DNA from: Petrosia ficiformis
Taxonomy: Eukaryota; Porifera; Demospongiae; Haplosclerida; Petrosiidae
NCBI GenBank assembly: GCA_947044365.1
Contig: OX345640.1
Span: 8,462,171-8,526,170 of the forward strand
Direction of reading: 5' to 3'
Length of the DNA: 64,000 nt
Positions 37,937 to 50,873 of this stretch are shown one piece after another; positions within the stretch are counted from its first letter, which is position 1; each line of letters begins with the position of its first letter. Made by a program: the position numbers and the translations under genes. The notes under the pieces are model-generated. The model searched no databases. It saw nothing but the letters and a program-made list of their open reading frames with translations, and was not told where the DNA came from.

Positions 37937-38225
37937 ATGGCACTGACTTCGAGAGTTTGTAGGAAAATGCTAAACAGAAACTTGTTCAGTGGAGATCCAT
38001 TTCAATTTCTCAGTATTTGAATGAAGTATTTGATATCAAGAATGAAGAAGATTTTAAAACTAAAGTGTTAGAGTCCAAGAAACCTGTGATTATTGACTTC
38101 CATGATCTGATGTGGCCATGTTTAGCCCAATTTCAACTGATATAGTGGATGGGAGATATGGAAATATGGATTTAACTAAAGTGAATATTGATAATAATCA
38201 AGAATTTGAATTTCAAACAATGAGC
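37937..38225 (+). pseudogene. TXN2-like: Broken mitochondrial-thioredoxin-like copy
   Basis: An ATG at 37937 starts a presequence-like MALTSRVCRKMLNRNLFSG. After a one-base frame change the chain continues as ISQYLNEVFDIKNEEDF, then KTKVLESKKPVIIDFH. This is the start of the thioredoxin fold as in mitochondrial thioredoxin 2. The active-site segment is damaged: where WCGPC is expected only the remnant WPC can be read. A further frame change is needed to read DIVDGRYGNMDLTKVNIDNN, which aligns with the segment after the active site. Sequence similarity then ends at about 38,225. No splice sites explain the breaks, so this is called a pseudogene. A functional parent gene should exist elsewhere in the genome. 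Confidence 0.75.
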
Positions 38226-40769
38226 TGTTGTGATGGCAGGACAGTAATTTAATATAAAATATTTTTCTGCAACTGTATTTTAGGTTATTCTTCATTGATA
38301 CATCGTGGCAAAGAAATGCTGAATTGGTGTACTAATCTAGACCTTACAGTTACTAGTAGTTGTTATGATTCTAAAGTATTTTGGATTAAAAATGTTGTTT
38401 GTAGCAACCATCAGCATTTTAGAACTCTCTTGAAGTTCACTTTGAACCATGAACTATATATAGCCTTTGTACTTGCAAAATCAATCATTTTAGATTGAGC
38501 TGAAAAAATTACTCGAGTTAGATAATGAATTAATGATGTCCTTAATATGTTTCCAAAGTGGTTTTGTTCAATAATATTATGTGTTAGAACCGTGAGCATT
38601 TTAATATTCTATCAAAATTTGAATTTTTAACCTGAACTATAGCCTTTGTACTGATTTTTCATTGCAAAATCAATGCCTTCAGATTGACCCGAAACTGTTC
38701 CTAGAGTTAGATAATGATGTCCTTAATATATTTCCAAAGTGGTTTTGATCAATAACATTATCTGTTAGAACCGTGAGCATTTTAATATTCTATCAAAATT
38801 TGAATTTTTACCCTGAACTATAGCCTTTGTATTGATTTTTCATTGCTAAATCAATCATTTGAGATTGAGCCAAAACTGTTCCTAGAGTTAGATAATGATG
38901 TCCTTAATAGGTTTCCAAAGTGGTTTTGATCGTAATATTATGTGTTAGAACCGTGAGCATTTTAATATTTTATCAAAATTTGAATTTTACCGTATACTAT
39001 AGCCTTTGTACTGATTTTTCATTGCAAAATCGATCCTTACAGATTGAGCCGAAACTGTTCCTAGAGTTAGATAATGATGTCCTTAATAATTATGTTTCCA
39101 AAGTGGTTTTGATGAATAATGTTATCTGTTAGAACCATGAGCATTTTAATATTCTATCAAAATTTGAATTTTTACCCTGAACTATAGCCTTTGTACTGAT
39201 TTTTCATTGCAAAATTGATCCTTTCAGATTTGTCCGAAACTGTTCCTAGAGTTAGATAATGATGTCCTTAAATATGTTTCCAAAGTGGTTTTGATCAATA
39301 ACATTATCTGTTAGAACCGTGAGCATTTTAATATTCTATCAAAATTTGAATTTTTACCCTGAACTATAGCCTTTGTATTGATTTTTCATTGCTAAATCAA
39401 TCATTTGAGATTGAGCCAAAACTGTTCCTAGAGTTAGATAATGATGTCCTTAATAGGTTTCCAAAGTGGTTTTGATCGTAATATTATGTGTTAGAACCGT
39501 GAGCATTTTAATATTTTATCAAAATTTGAATTTTACCGTATACTATAGCCTTTGTACTGATTTTTCATTGCAAAATCGATCCTTACAGATTGAGCCGAAA
39601 CTGTTCCTAGAGTTAGATAATGATGTCCTTAATAATTATGTTTCCAAAGTGGTTTTGATGAATAATGTTATCTGTTAGAACCATGAGCATTTTAATATTC
39701 TATCAAAATTTGAATTTTTACCCTGTACTATAGCCTTTGTATTAATTTTTTCATCAAAAATCACTCGTTTCAGATTGAGCCGAAACTGTTCCTAGAGTTA
39801 GATAATGATGTCCTTAATATGTTTCCAAAGTAGTTTTGATCAATAATATTGTGGGTGAGAACCGTGAGCATTGTAATATTCTATCAAAATTTGAATTTTT
39901 ACCCTGAACTATAGCCTTTGTACTGATTTTTCATTGCAAAATCGATGCTTTCAGATTGACCCGAAACTGTTCCTAGAGTTAGATAATGATGTCCTTAATA
40001 TGTTTCCAAAGTGGTTTTGATCAATAAAATTATCTGTTAGAACCGTGAGCATTTTAATATTCTATCAAAATTTGAATTTTTACCCTGAACTATAGTCTTT
40101 GTATTGAAAATCACTCGTTTCAGATTTGTCCGAAACTGTTCCTAGAGTTAGATAATGATGTCCTTAATATGTTCCCAAAGTGGTTTCGATCAATAACATT
40201 ATCTGTTAGAACCGTGAGCATTTTAAAATTCTATCAAAATTTGAATTTTTACCCTGAACTATAGCCTTTGTATTGATTTTTTCATCAAAAATCACTTGTT
40301 TCAGATTTGTCCGAAACTGTTCCTAGAGTTAGATAATGATGTCATTAATATGTTTCCAAAGTAGTTTGGATCAAAAATATTGTGGATGAGAACCGTGAGC
40401 ATTTTAATATTCTATCAAAATTTAAATTTTTAACCTGAACTATAGCCTTTGTACTGATTTTTCATTGCAAAATCAATGCCTTCAGATTGACCCGAAACTG
40501 TTCCTAGAGTTAGATAATGATGTCCTTAATATGTTTCCAAAGTGGTTTTGATCAATAACATTATCTGTTAGAACCGTGAGCATTTTAATATTCTATCAAA
40601 ATTTGAATTTTTACCCTGAACTATAGCCTTTGTACTGATTTTTCATTGCAAAATCGATGCTTTCAGATTGACCCGAAACTGTTCCTAGAGTTAGATAATG
40701 ATGTCCTTAATATGTTTCCAAAGTGGTTTTGATGAATAATGTTATCTGTTAGAACCATGAGCATTTTAA

Positions 40770-41052
40770 CTTAGTAACCTAATGAGCGTGGGTGTTAGTC
40801 TCGATTTCTTTTTTTTACTGCAGAATTCAATTCTACATTTCAGAAAAAGTGTTTGTCTAAATATACTTTCTATCAAATTTGTGTTTAGTTTTTGAGTTAT
40901 TTGCAAAAGAAGTTCCTGATACTGCAAACTTTAAAATCTACGCAAAGTCATCGAGATTGATTGTATAAGCAAAAAAATTACATGGTTGCAAACTACTATT
41001 AAAGAACAATAAAGTTACGAAGAGTTTTTGTTTGTATGCCCTTTAGTTTTTG
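40770..41052. mobile_element. 283-bp insertion in satellite, copy 1
   Basis: This sequence is absent from most satellite units and is flanked by TTTAA on both sides, where an uninterrupted unit has a single TTTTAA. It begins CTTAGTAACCTAATGAGC and ends near GCCCTTTAGTTTTTG. No clear terminal inverted repeats and no coding capacity. It may be a small non-autonomous element that targets TTAA. Confidence 0.55.
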
Positions 41053-41588
41053 TTTAATATTCTATCAAAATTTGAATTTTTACCCTGAACTATAGTCTTT
41101 GTATTGAAAATCACTCGTTTCAGATTTGTCCGAAACTGTTCCTAGAGTTAGATAATGATGTCCTTAATATGTTTCCAAAGTGGTTTTGATCCATAACATT
41201 ATCTGTTAGAACCATGAGCATTTTAATATTCTATCAAAATTTGAATTTTTACCCTGAACTATAGCCTTTGTATTGATTTTTTCATCAAAAATCACTCGTT
41301 TCAGATTTGTCCGAAACTGTTCCTAGAGTTAGATAATGATGTCCTTAATATGTTTCCAAAGTGGTTTTGATCAATAACATTATCTGTTAGAACCGTGAGC
41401 ATTTTAATATTCTATCAAAATTTGAATTTTTACCCTGAACTATAGCCTTTGTACTGATTTTTCATTGCAAAATCGATGCTTTCAGATTGACCCGAAACTG
41501 TTCCTAGAGTTAGATAATGATGTCCTTAATATGTTTCCAAAGTGGTTTTGATGAATAATGTTATCTGTTAGAACCATGAGCATTTTAA

Positions 41589-41871
41589 CTTAGTAACCTA
41601 ATGAGCGTGGGTGTTAGTCTCGATTTCTTTTTTTTACTGCAGAATTCAATTCTACATTTCAGAAAAAGTGTTTGTCTAAATATACTTTCTATCAAATTTG
41701 TGTTTAGTTTTTGAGTTATTTGCAAAAGAAGTTCCTGATACTGCAAACTTTAAAATCTACGCAAAGTCATCGAGATTGATTGTATAAGCAAAAAAATTAC
41801 ATGGTTGCAAACTACTATTAAAGAACAATAAAGTTACGAAGAGTTTTTGTTTGTATGCCCTTTAGTTTTTG
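41589..41871. mobile_element. 283-bp insertion in satellite, copy 2
   Basis: Same length and essentially the same sequence as the copy at 40,770, at the identical position in the satellite unit, 819 bp downstream. It was probably copied together with the surrounding satellite rather than inserted independently. Confidence 0.55.
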
Positions 41872-44726
41872 TTTAATATTCTATCAAAATTTGAATTTTT
41901 ACCCTGAACTATAGTCTTTGTATTGAAAATCACTCGTTTCAGATTTGTCCGAAACTGTTCCTAGAGTTAGATAATGATGTCCTTAATATGTTTCCAAAGT
42001 GGTTTTGATCAATAACATTATCTGTTAGAACCGTGAGCATTTTAATATTCTATCAAAATTTGAATTTTTACCCTGAACTATAGCCTTTGTACTGATTTTT
42101 CATTGCAAAATGGATGCTTTCAGATTGACCCGAAACTGTTCCTAGAGTTAGATAATGATGTCCTTAATATGTTTCCAAAGTGGTTTTGATCCATAACATT
42201 ATCTGTTAGAACCATGAGCATTTTAATATTCTATCAAAATTTGAATTTTTACCCTGAACTATAGCCTTTGTATTGATTTTTTCATCAAAAATCACTCGTT
42301 TCAGATTTGTCCGAAACTGTTCCTAGAGTTAGATAATGATGTCCTTAATATGTTTCCAAAGTGGTTTTGATCAATAACATTATCTGTTAGAACCGTGAGC
42401 ATTTTAATATTCTATCAAAATTTGAATTTTTACCCTGAACTATAGCCTTTGTACTGATTTTTCATTGCAAAATCGATGCTTTCAGATTGACCCGAAACTG
42501 TTCCTAGAGTTAGATAATGATGTCCTTAATATGTTTCCAAAGTGGTTTTGATGAATAATGTTATCTGTTAGAACCATGAGCATTTTAATATTCTATCAAA
42601 CTTTGAATTTTTACCCTGAACTATAGCCTTTGTATTGAGTTTTTCATCAAAAATCACTTGTTTCAGATTTGTCCGAAACTGTTCCTAGAGTTAGATAATG
42701 ATGTCCTTAATATGTTTCCAAAGTGGTTTTGATCAATAACATTATCTGTTAGAACCGTGAGCATTTTAATATTCTATCAAAATTTGAATTTTTACCCTGA
42801 ACTATAGCCTTTGTACTGATTTTTCATTGCAAAATCGATGCTTTCAGATTGACCCGAAACTGTTCCTAGAGTTAGATAATGATGTCCGTAATATGTTTCC
42901 AAAGTGGTTTTGATGAATAATGTTATCTGTTAGAACCATGAGCATTTTAATATTCTATCAAAATTTGAATTTTTACCCTGAACTATAGTCTTTGTATTGA
43001 AAATCACTCGTTTCAGATTTGTCCGAAACTGTTCCTAGAGTTAGATAATGATGTCCTTAATATGTTTCCAAAGTGGTTTTGATGAATAATGTTATCTGTT
43101 AGAACCATGAGCATTTTAATATTCTATCAAAATTTGAATTTTTACCCTGTACTATATAGCCTTTGTATTAATTTTTTCATCAAAAATCACTCGTTTCAGA
43201 TTGAGCCGAAACTGTTCCTAGAGTTAGATAATGATGTCTTTAATATGTTTCCAAAGTAGTTTTGATCAATAATATTGTGGGTGAGAACCGTGAGCATTGT
43301 AATATTCTATCAAAATTTGAATTTTTACCCTGAACTATAGCCTTTGTACTGATTTTTCATTGCAAAATCGATGCTTTCAGATTGAGCCGAAACTGTTCCT
43401 AGAGTTAGATAATGATGTCCTTAATATGTTTCCAAAGTGGTTTTGATCAATAACATTATCTGTTAGAACCGTGAGCATTTGAATATTCTATCAAAATTTG
43501 AATTTTTACCCTGAACTATAGCCTTTGTACTGATTTTTCATTGCAAAATCGATGCTTTCAGATTGACCCAAAACTGTTCCTAGAGTTAGATAATGATGTC
43601 CGTAATATGTTTCCAAAGTGGTTTTGATGAATAATGTTATCTGTTAGAACCATGAGCATTTTAATATTCTATCAAAATTTGAATTTTTACCCTGAACTAT
43701 AGTCTTTGTATTGAAAATCACTCGTTTCAGATTTGTCCGAAACTGTTCCTAGAGTTAGATAATGATGTCCTTAATATGTTTCCAAAGTGGTTTTGATGAA
43801 TAATGTTATCTGTTAGAACCATGAGCATTTTAATATTCTATCAAAATTTGAATTTTTACCCTGTACTATAGCCTTTGTATTAATTTTTTCATCAAAAATC
43901 ACTCGTTTCAGATTGAGCCGAAACTGTTCCTAGAGTTAGATAATGATGTCCTTAATATGTTTCCAAAGTAGTTTTGATCAATAATATTGTGGGTGAGAAC
44001 CGTGAGCATTGTAATATTCTATCAAAATTTGAATTTTTACCCTGAACTATAGCCTTTGTACTGATTTTTCATTGCAAAATCGATGCTTTCAGATTGAGCC
44101 GAAACTGTTCCTAGAGTTAGATAATGATGTCCTTAATATGTTTCCAAAGTGGTTTTGATCAATAAAATTATCTGTTAGAACCGTGAGCATTTTAATATTC
44201 TATCAAAATTTGAATTTTTACCCTGAACTATAGTCTTTGTATTGAAAATCACTCGTTTCAGATTTGTCCGAAACTGTTCCTAGAGTTAGATAATGATGTC
44301 CTTAATATGTTCCCAAAGTGGTTTCGATCAATAACATTATCTGTTAGAACCGTGAGCATTTTAAAATTCTATCAAAATTTGAATTTTTAACCTGAACTAT
44401 AGCCTTTGTACTGATTTTTCATTGCAAAATCAATGCCTTCAGATTGACCCGAAACTGTTCCTAGAGTTAGATAATGATGTCCTTAATATATTTCCAAAGT
44501 GGTTTTGATCAATAACATTATCTGTTAGAACCGTGAGCATTTTAATATTCTATCAAAATTTGAATTTTTACCCTGAACTATAGCCTTTGTACTGATTTTT
44601 CATTGCAAAATCGATGCTTTCAGATTGACCCGAAACTGTTCCTAGAGTTAGATAATGATGTCCTTAATATGTTTCCAAAGTGGTTTTGATGAATAATGTT
44701 ATCTGTTAGAACCATGAGCATTTTAA

Positions 44727-45009
44727 CTTAGTAACCTAATGAGCGTGGGTGTTAGTCTCGATTTCTTTTTTTTACTGCAGAATTCAATTCTACATTTCAG
44801 AAAAAGTGTTTGTCTAAATATACTTTCTATCAAATTTGTGTTTAGTTTTTGAGTTATTTGCAAAAGAAGTTCCTGATACTGCAAACTTTAAAATCTACGC
44901 AAAGTCATCGAGATTGATTGTATAAGCAAAAAAATTACATGGTTGCAAACTACTATTAAAGAACAATAAAGTTACGAAGAGTTTTTGTTTGTATGCCCTT
45001 TAGTTTTCG
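44727..45009. mobile_element. 283-bp insertion in satellite, copy 3
   Basis: Third copy, 3,138 bp after the second, with at least one difference (TTTTCG instead of TTTTTG at its right end). Same flanking TTTAA and same position in the unit. Confidence 0.55.
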
Positions 45010-46079
45010 TTTAATATTCTATCAAAATTTGAATTTTTACCCTGAACTATAGTCTTTGTATTGAAAATCACTCGTTTCAGATTTGTCCGAAACTGTTCCT
45101 AGAGTTAGATAATGATGTCCTTAATATGTTTCCAAAGTGGTTTTGATCCATAACATTATCTGTTAGAACCATGAGCATTTTAATATTCTATCAAAATTTG
45201 AATTTTTACCCTGAACTATAGCCTTTGTATTGATTTTTTCATCAAAAATCACTCGTTTCAGATTTGTCCGAAACTGTTCCTAGAGTTAGATAATGATGTC
45301 CTTAATATGTTTCCAAAGTGGTTTTGATCAATAACATTATCTGTTAGAACCGTGAGCATTTTAATATTCTATCAAAATTTGAATTTTTACCCTGAACTAT
45401 AGCCTTTGTACTGATTTTTCATTGCAAAATCGATGCTTTCAGATTGACCCGAAACTGTTCCTAGAGTTAGATAATGATGTCCTTAATATGTTTCCAAAGT
45501 GGTTTTGATGAATAATGTTATCTGTTAGAACCATGAGCATTTTAATATTCTATCAAAATTTGAATTTTTACCCTGAACTATAGTCTTTGTATTGAAAATC
45601 ACTCGTTTCAGATTTGTCCGAAACTGTTCCTAGAGTTAGATAATGATGTCCTTAATATGTTTCCAAAGTGGTTTTGATCAATAACATTATCTGTTAGAAC
45701 CGTGAGCATTTTAATATTCTATCAAAATTTGAATTTTTACCCTGAACTATAGCCTTTGTACTGATTTTTCATTGCAAAATCGATGCTTTCAGATTGACCC
45801 GAAACTGTTCCTAGAGTTAGATAATGATGTCCGTAATATGTTTCCAAAGTGGTTTTGATGAATAATGTTATCTGTTAGAACCATGAGCATTTTAATATTC
45901 TATCAAAATTTGAATTTTTACCCTGAACTATAATAGCCTTTGTATTGATTTTTCATTGCTAAATCAATCATTTGAGATTGAGCCAAAACTGTTCCTAGAG
46001 TTAGATAATGATGTCCTTAATAGGTTTCCAAAGTGGTTTTGAACAATAATATTGGGGGGTGAGAACCGTGAGAAGAACA

Positions 46080-47494
46080 TCCAGCACTTCAACTGGTTGA
46101 TAGGCAGGCACAGAAGTACATGGACAGCCAACTTGTCTGAAGGGAAGATGGCACACAAGGAAGCCAACATCTCTGGATGGATGATAGTACCTACCACCCC
46201 AATGGTCTAAACAACACTCTCCCAGCAGAACTTCCTACACTTCAACCCAACCGATAGGCACACTAGTACCTTTGCATCCAACACCCGCAGAACTTCCAAC
46301 ACTTCAACCCAACTGATTGGCACACTAGTACCTGTGCAGCCAACATCCGCAGACCTTCCAACACTTGAACCCAAACTGATAGGTACACAAGTACCTGTGC
46401 ATTAACATCTGCAGAACTTCCTACACTTGACCCAACCGATAGGCAGGCACACAAGCACCTGTGTGGCCAACATGCGCAGATCTTCCAACACTTCAACCCA
46501 ATCGATAGGTAAACAAGTACCTGTGCATCGAACATCCGCAGAACTTCCAACACTTCAACCCAACCGATAGATAGGCACACAAGTACCTGTGTGGCCAACA
46601 TGCGCAGAACTTCCAACACTTCAACCCAATCGGTAGGTACACAAGTACCTGTGCATCCAACATCCACAGAATTTCCAACCGATAGGTACACAAGTACCTG
46701 TGCATCCAACATCCGCAGAAATTCCAACACTTCAATCGAACCGATAGGTACACAAGTACCTGTGCATCCAACATCCACAGAACTTGCAACACTTCAACAC
46801 AACCAATAGGCAGGCACACAAGTACTTGGGTGGCCAACTTGTCTGAAAGATGGTATAGCATACTGTGTGTCGCACAACACTTCCAGTAGTAGAACTTCCA
46901 ACACTTCAACCCAACTGATAGGCAGGCACACAAGTACCTGTGTGGCCAACATGGGCAGAACTTCCAACACTTCAACCCAATCGATAGATACACAAGTACC
47001 TGTGCATCCAACACTTGATCCAACCGATAGGCACACCAGTACCTGTGCAGCCAACATCTCCGAAGGGAAGATAATACTTACACACAAGTGTAAACACAAC
47101 TTGCCCAACACAACTCCCAACATAATCTGACAGACTATATGAACAATAATTTAGTCTGAACCTACACCTCTATAATATAGCACTTCCTCCACTTGTGACA
47201 ACTGTGTTTACAACAAAACCAACCGGCGGGCACACAAGGAAGCCAACATCTCTGGATGGATGATAGTCCGACACACAACGGTCTAAACAACGCTCTCCCG
47301 CCAGAACTTCCAACACTTCAAACCAACCGATAGGCAGGCACACAAGAAGTACCTGTGCAGCCAGCTTGTCTGAAGGGAAGATGGCACGTAAGGAAGCCAA
47401 CATCTCTGGATGGATGATAGTACCTACACCCACCCAATTGTCTAAACAACACTCCCCCTCCAGAACTTCCAACACTTCAAACCAATCGACACGC
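46080..47494. repeat. 62-bp repeat array, left block
   Basis: Tandem variants of a unit of about 62 bp made of GATAGGCACACAAGTACCTG, TGCATCCAACATCCGCAGAA and CTTCCAACACTTCAACCCAA. Longer spacers occur (TCTGAAGGGAAGATGGCAC, CTATATGAACAATAATTTAG). The block abuts the 181-bp satellite on its left (junction near 46,075) and the gypsy element's putative LTR on its right. Open frames on both strands, such as VPVHPTSTE, are artefacts. Confidence 0.9.
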
Positions 47495-50400
47495 TGTAAT
47501 GTATAATGTGAACTTTGAACTATGGACTTATTATTATTATTTATATGGATTCGATTGGGTATATAATAGTGTGTTTTGTATGTTCATTTCCAGTTGTATT
47601 TGTAGTTTTAGTTATTGTTGTTGTAGTTATATACCGTTCTAATTGTATATTATGGCGCGAGAATATAACATTGGCGACGAAGAGGGATAATGGCAGGATC
47701 TTTACTCGGACGAGTGGGGGAGTTTGACTCCACAGTAGAAAGTTGGGTACTATATGTGGAGAGACTGGGACACTTTTTAGATGCAAACGGCATCACGGAT
47801 GGGAATAAAAAGCGTTCTGTGTTACTGTCGGTCATAGGACCAGCACCCTACTAGTTGTTGTCAAGTCTCATCGCGCCAGAGAAGCCGGGAGACAAGACTT
47901 TCGATGAATTAGTAAAAGTTTTAACTGACCACTACAACCCAGCTCCATCAGAGATTGTACAACGATATAAATTTCACACAAGGATCAGGCAATCAGGAGA
48001 GAGCATAACCAAATTTGTAGCAGAATTACGTTCTATTGCAAAGCATTGTAATTTCGGTAATACATTAAACGACTTGCTTAGAGATCGTTTAGTATGTGGA
48101 GTAAGTGACGACAGTATCCAGCGCCGTCTACTATCTGAAAAAGTACTTACCTTTGAAACTGCTCTTGACATAGCTGTGAGCATGGAAGCTGCAAAGAAAA
48201 ATGTTGACGAGTTGCAAATGCAAGAACCGATACAAGTGCACAAACTTACCGGTATCCGTTGTTTCAGGTGTGGGAAAGACCACCCTCCAGACAGATGTAA
48301 ATTTAGAACAGCCAAATGTTTTAATTGTGGTAAAATAGGCCACATTCAGAAGTCCTGCAAAAACAGTTTTCAAAGGATGAGAGGACAGCCCTTAAAGAAG
48401 TGTAAAAACCCCAAGCCATTTATCAAACACATCAAACAGGAAAAGGAGAGAACTAGTGAACACATAGTAAATCAATTAAGTAAGGATGCCAATCCTATAG
48501 AAGTTACTGTAAAAATGGATAATAAACTGACTAGTATGGAATTAGATACAGGAGCGTCAGTTTCACTAATATCAGCTGATACATTTAACAAGTTATGGCC
48601 AGGGAGGCAATTAAAGAAGTCGGATACAACTCTACGAACATACTCGGGAGAACAGATTAAGACATTAGGAAGTATAGATGTCACTGTAGTATATAATAAT
48701 CAAACTGTCGATTTACCACTGTTAGTTATTGAAGGAGAGGGACCAAGCTTATTTGGTCGTAATTGGCTTAAATCCATACGACTAGACTGGAAAAGTATTA
48801 ACTACACTAGGAAAGGAAGTTTACAGGATGTGTTGCTACAACATCAAAAAGTATTTCAGGAAGGGTTAGGAAAGTTACAAGGATATAAGGCAAAGATCCA
48901 TGTGGATGCAGGAGCTAAACCCAAGTTTTTTAAACCCCGCCCTGTACCCTATTCGATGAGGGTGTGCAATTAAGAAGAGTTGGAAAGGCTTGTCTCACAA
49001 GGAATTTTACAACCAGTACAATTTTCGGAGTGGGCTACGCCTATTGTTCCATTACTTAAACAAGATCGTAGCGTCAGAATTTGTGGAGATTTTAAGGTAA
49101 CTATTAATCCCGTGTCAAAATTAGACCATTACCCTATTCCCAAAATAGAGGACCTCTTTGCCACACTAGGAGGAGGTAAATTATTTTCGAAGTTAGATAT
49201 GAGCCAGGCTTATCAGCAAATTGAACTTGATGAATCATCACAAGAGTATACAGTCATCAATACCCACAGGGGACTGTTTAAGTATTTGAGGTTACCATTC
49301 GGTATTTCATCAGCACCAGCAATATTCCAAAGAGTGATGGAAGGCCTTCTAAAGGATATTACTGGTGTCATTGTTTACCTGGACGATGTTCTTATTACGG
49401 GGAAAACGGATGATGAGCACTTACGGTCATTAGAGGAAGTACTAAGAAGATTTGAAGAGACTGGATTGTTTTTGAAGAAGCAGAAGTGTGAATTTATGAC
49501 AGACTCTGTCACTTACCTCGGGCACATAATTGATGCAAACGGGTTACACCCCATTAAAGAGAAAATTGAAGCATTACAAGAAGCACCAAGCCCAAAGAAC
49601 CTAACGCAGTTAAAATCTTACCTTGGACTATTAACCTATTACAGTAGATTTTTACCTAACCTCTCACATAGTTTTTTTCCTCTCTATAGATTATTACGTA
49701 AGAATACCTCATGGAACTGGTCAGATAAAGAAGAAGCAGCATTTTGAAAATCTAAAGACCTATTATTGTCTTCAAACTTACTAGTACACTACAACCCGTC
49801 ATTAGAGTTAACATTATCGTGTGATGCATCCCCTTATGGTATTGGAGCCGTTCTCGCTCATCGCTTCCATGATGGTACCGAGAGACCAATAGGATTTGTT
49901 TCTAGAACTTTGAGTAATGCTGAAAAAAATTATTCGCAATTAGAGAGAGAGGGCCTAGCGTGTATTTTTGGAGTGAAGAAATTTCATTCGTATCTTTTTG
50001 GACACCCTTTCACCATTTATACCGATAACTTACCACTAAAATCGTTGTTCAAGGAAAAACAGGCAGTACCGGCACAAGCATCAGGGAGAATTTTAAGGTG
50101 GGCATTAACCTTGTCCAATTACGAGTACCAGATAATATTTCGACCAACACACAAGCACTGTAATGCCGATGCATTAAGTAGACTCCCAGTTCCTACTATT
50201 GAAGAGGAGGAGAATACCCCAATGGAGTTAGTATTTCTTATGGAAGCTATGGAAAATTTTCCTATTACTGCAGATAATATAAAAGTTTGGACTGAAAAGG
50301 ACACTCTTTTATCCAGAGTATACAGATATATACAACAGGGATGGCCTGATAATTGCTCAGAAGAATTGAAGCCATTTAGTATTCGTAAAACTGAACTATC

Positions 50401-50873
50401 AACCTTAAATGGATGTATATTGTGTGGTTCTAAAGTAGTCATTCCTTCGCCTGGGAGAAGACAATTATTATCAGAGTTGCATCAGGGACACTCTGGAATC
50501 AACAGGATGAAAAATCTAGCTAGAATGTATGTGTGGTGGCCTAAAATTGATGATGATATAGAGTGTGTTGTAAAAAAAATTGTAATAAATGTCAGGAAAT
50601 TCAGTCTAATGTTCCGTTAGCACCATTACAACCATGGAAATGGCCTACTACCCCATGGAGTAGGTTACATGTAGATTACGCAGGACCATTTATGAATTCA
50701 ATGTTTTTAGTGATTATAGATGCACATTCTAAATGGGTAGAGATATTTCGAACATCGACATCAACATCTACAATTACCATTCAATGTTTGCGTTCTACTT
50801 TTTCAAGATTCGGAATTCCACAGACTATTGTATCTGATAATGGTAGCTGTTTTACTAGCACTGAATTGTTATG
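47495..50873 (+). mobile_element. Decayed Ty3/gypsy LTR retrotransposon, truncated at its 3' end
   Basis: A putative 5' LTR lies at 47,495-47,670: it begins TGTAATG, ends TAACA and is followed by TTGGCGACGAAGAGGGA, the sort of sequence found at a primer-binding site. Gag and pol then follow in one frame. The element stops abruptly inside integrase at about 50,873, where the 170-bp satellite begins. No 3' LTR is seen. It sits between the 62-bp repeat on the left and satellite on the right. Confidence 0.85.
47690..50873 (+). pseudogene. gypsy gag-pol polyprotein pseudogene
   Basis: Domains in order: gag capsid-like region (47,690-48,260), two CCHC zinc knuckles (CFRCGKDHPPDRC at about 48,263 and CFNCGKIGHIQKSC at about 48,317), aspartic protease (LDTGASVSLIS, about 48,543), reverse transcriptase with the YLDD box (about 49,376), RNase H with [10 protein letters not shown], the integrase zinc-binding region ([11 protein letters not shown]) and the start of the integrase core (LHVDYAGPF, SDNGSCFTS). 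Breaks: in-frame stops TAG at 47852, TAA at 48971 and TGA at 49745; a frame change at about 50,565-50,585 next to an A run; and loss of everything after the second core aspartate. The element is therefore inactive. The reading frame is otherwise well kept, so decay is fairly recent. Confidence 0.88.

Larger units (their letters stand above)
38355..46075 (+). repeat. About 181-bp satellite array with higher-order repeats
   Basis: More than 35 units share GTTCCTAGAGTTAGATAATG, ATGTCCTTAATATGTTTCC, GTTAGAACCGTGAGCATTTT, TATCAAAATTTGAATTTTTA and CCTGAACTATAGCCTTTGTA. Spacing is 179-184 bp. Several subtypes alternate (ending CAAAATCGATGCTTTCAG or CAAAAATCACTCGTTTCAG). A three-unit block at 38,821-39,190 recurs almost exactly 546 bp later. 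No gene is visible in these 7.7 kb, and the open frames are repeat artefacts. Three 283-bp insertions interrupt the array. Confidence 0.95.

Noticed and set aside
38920..39678. Two identical 70-codon frames 546 bp apart
   Set aside because: Identity comes from the satellite's higher-order repeat, not from a duplicated gene.
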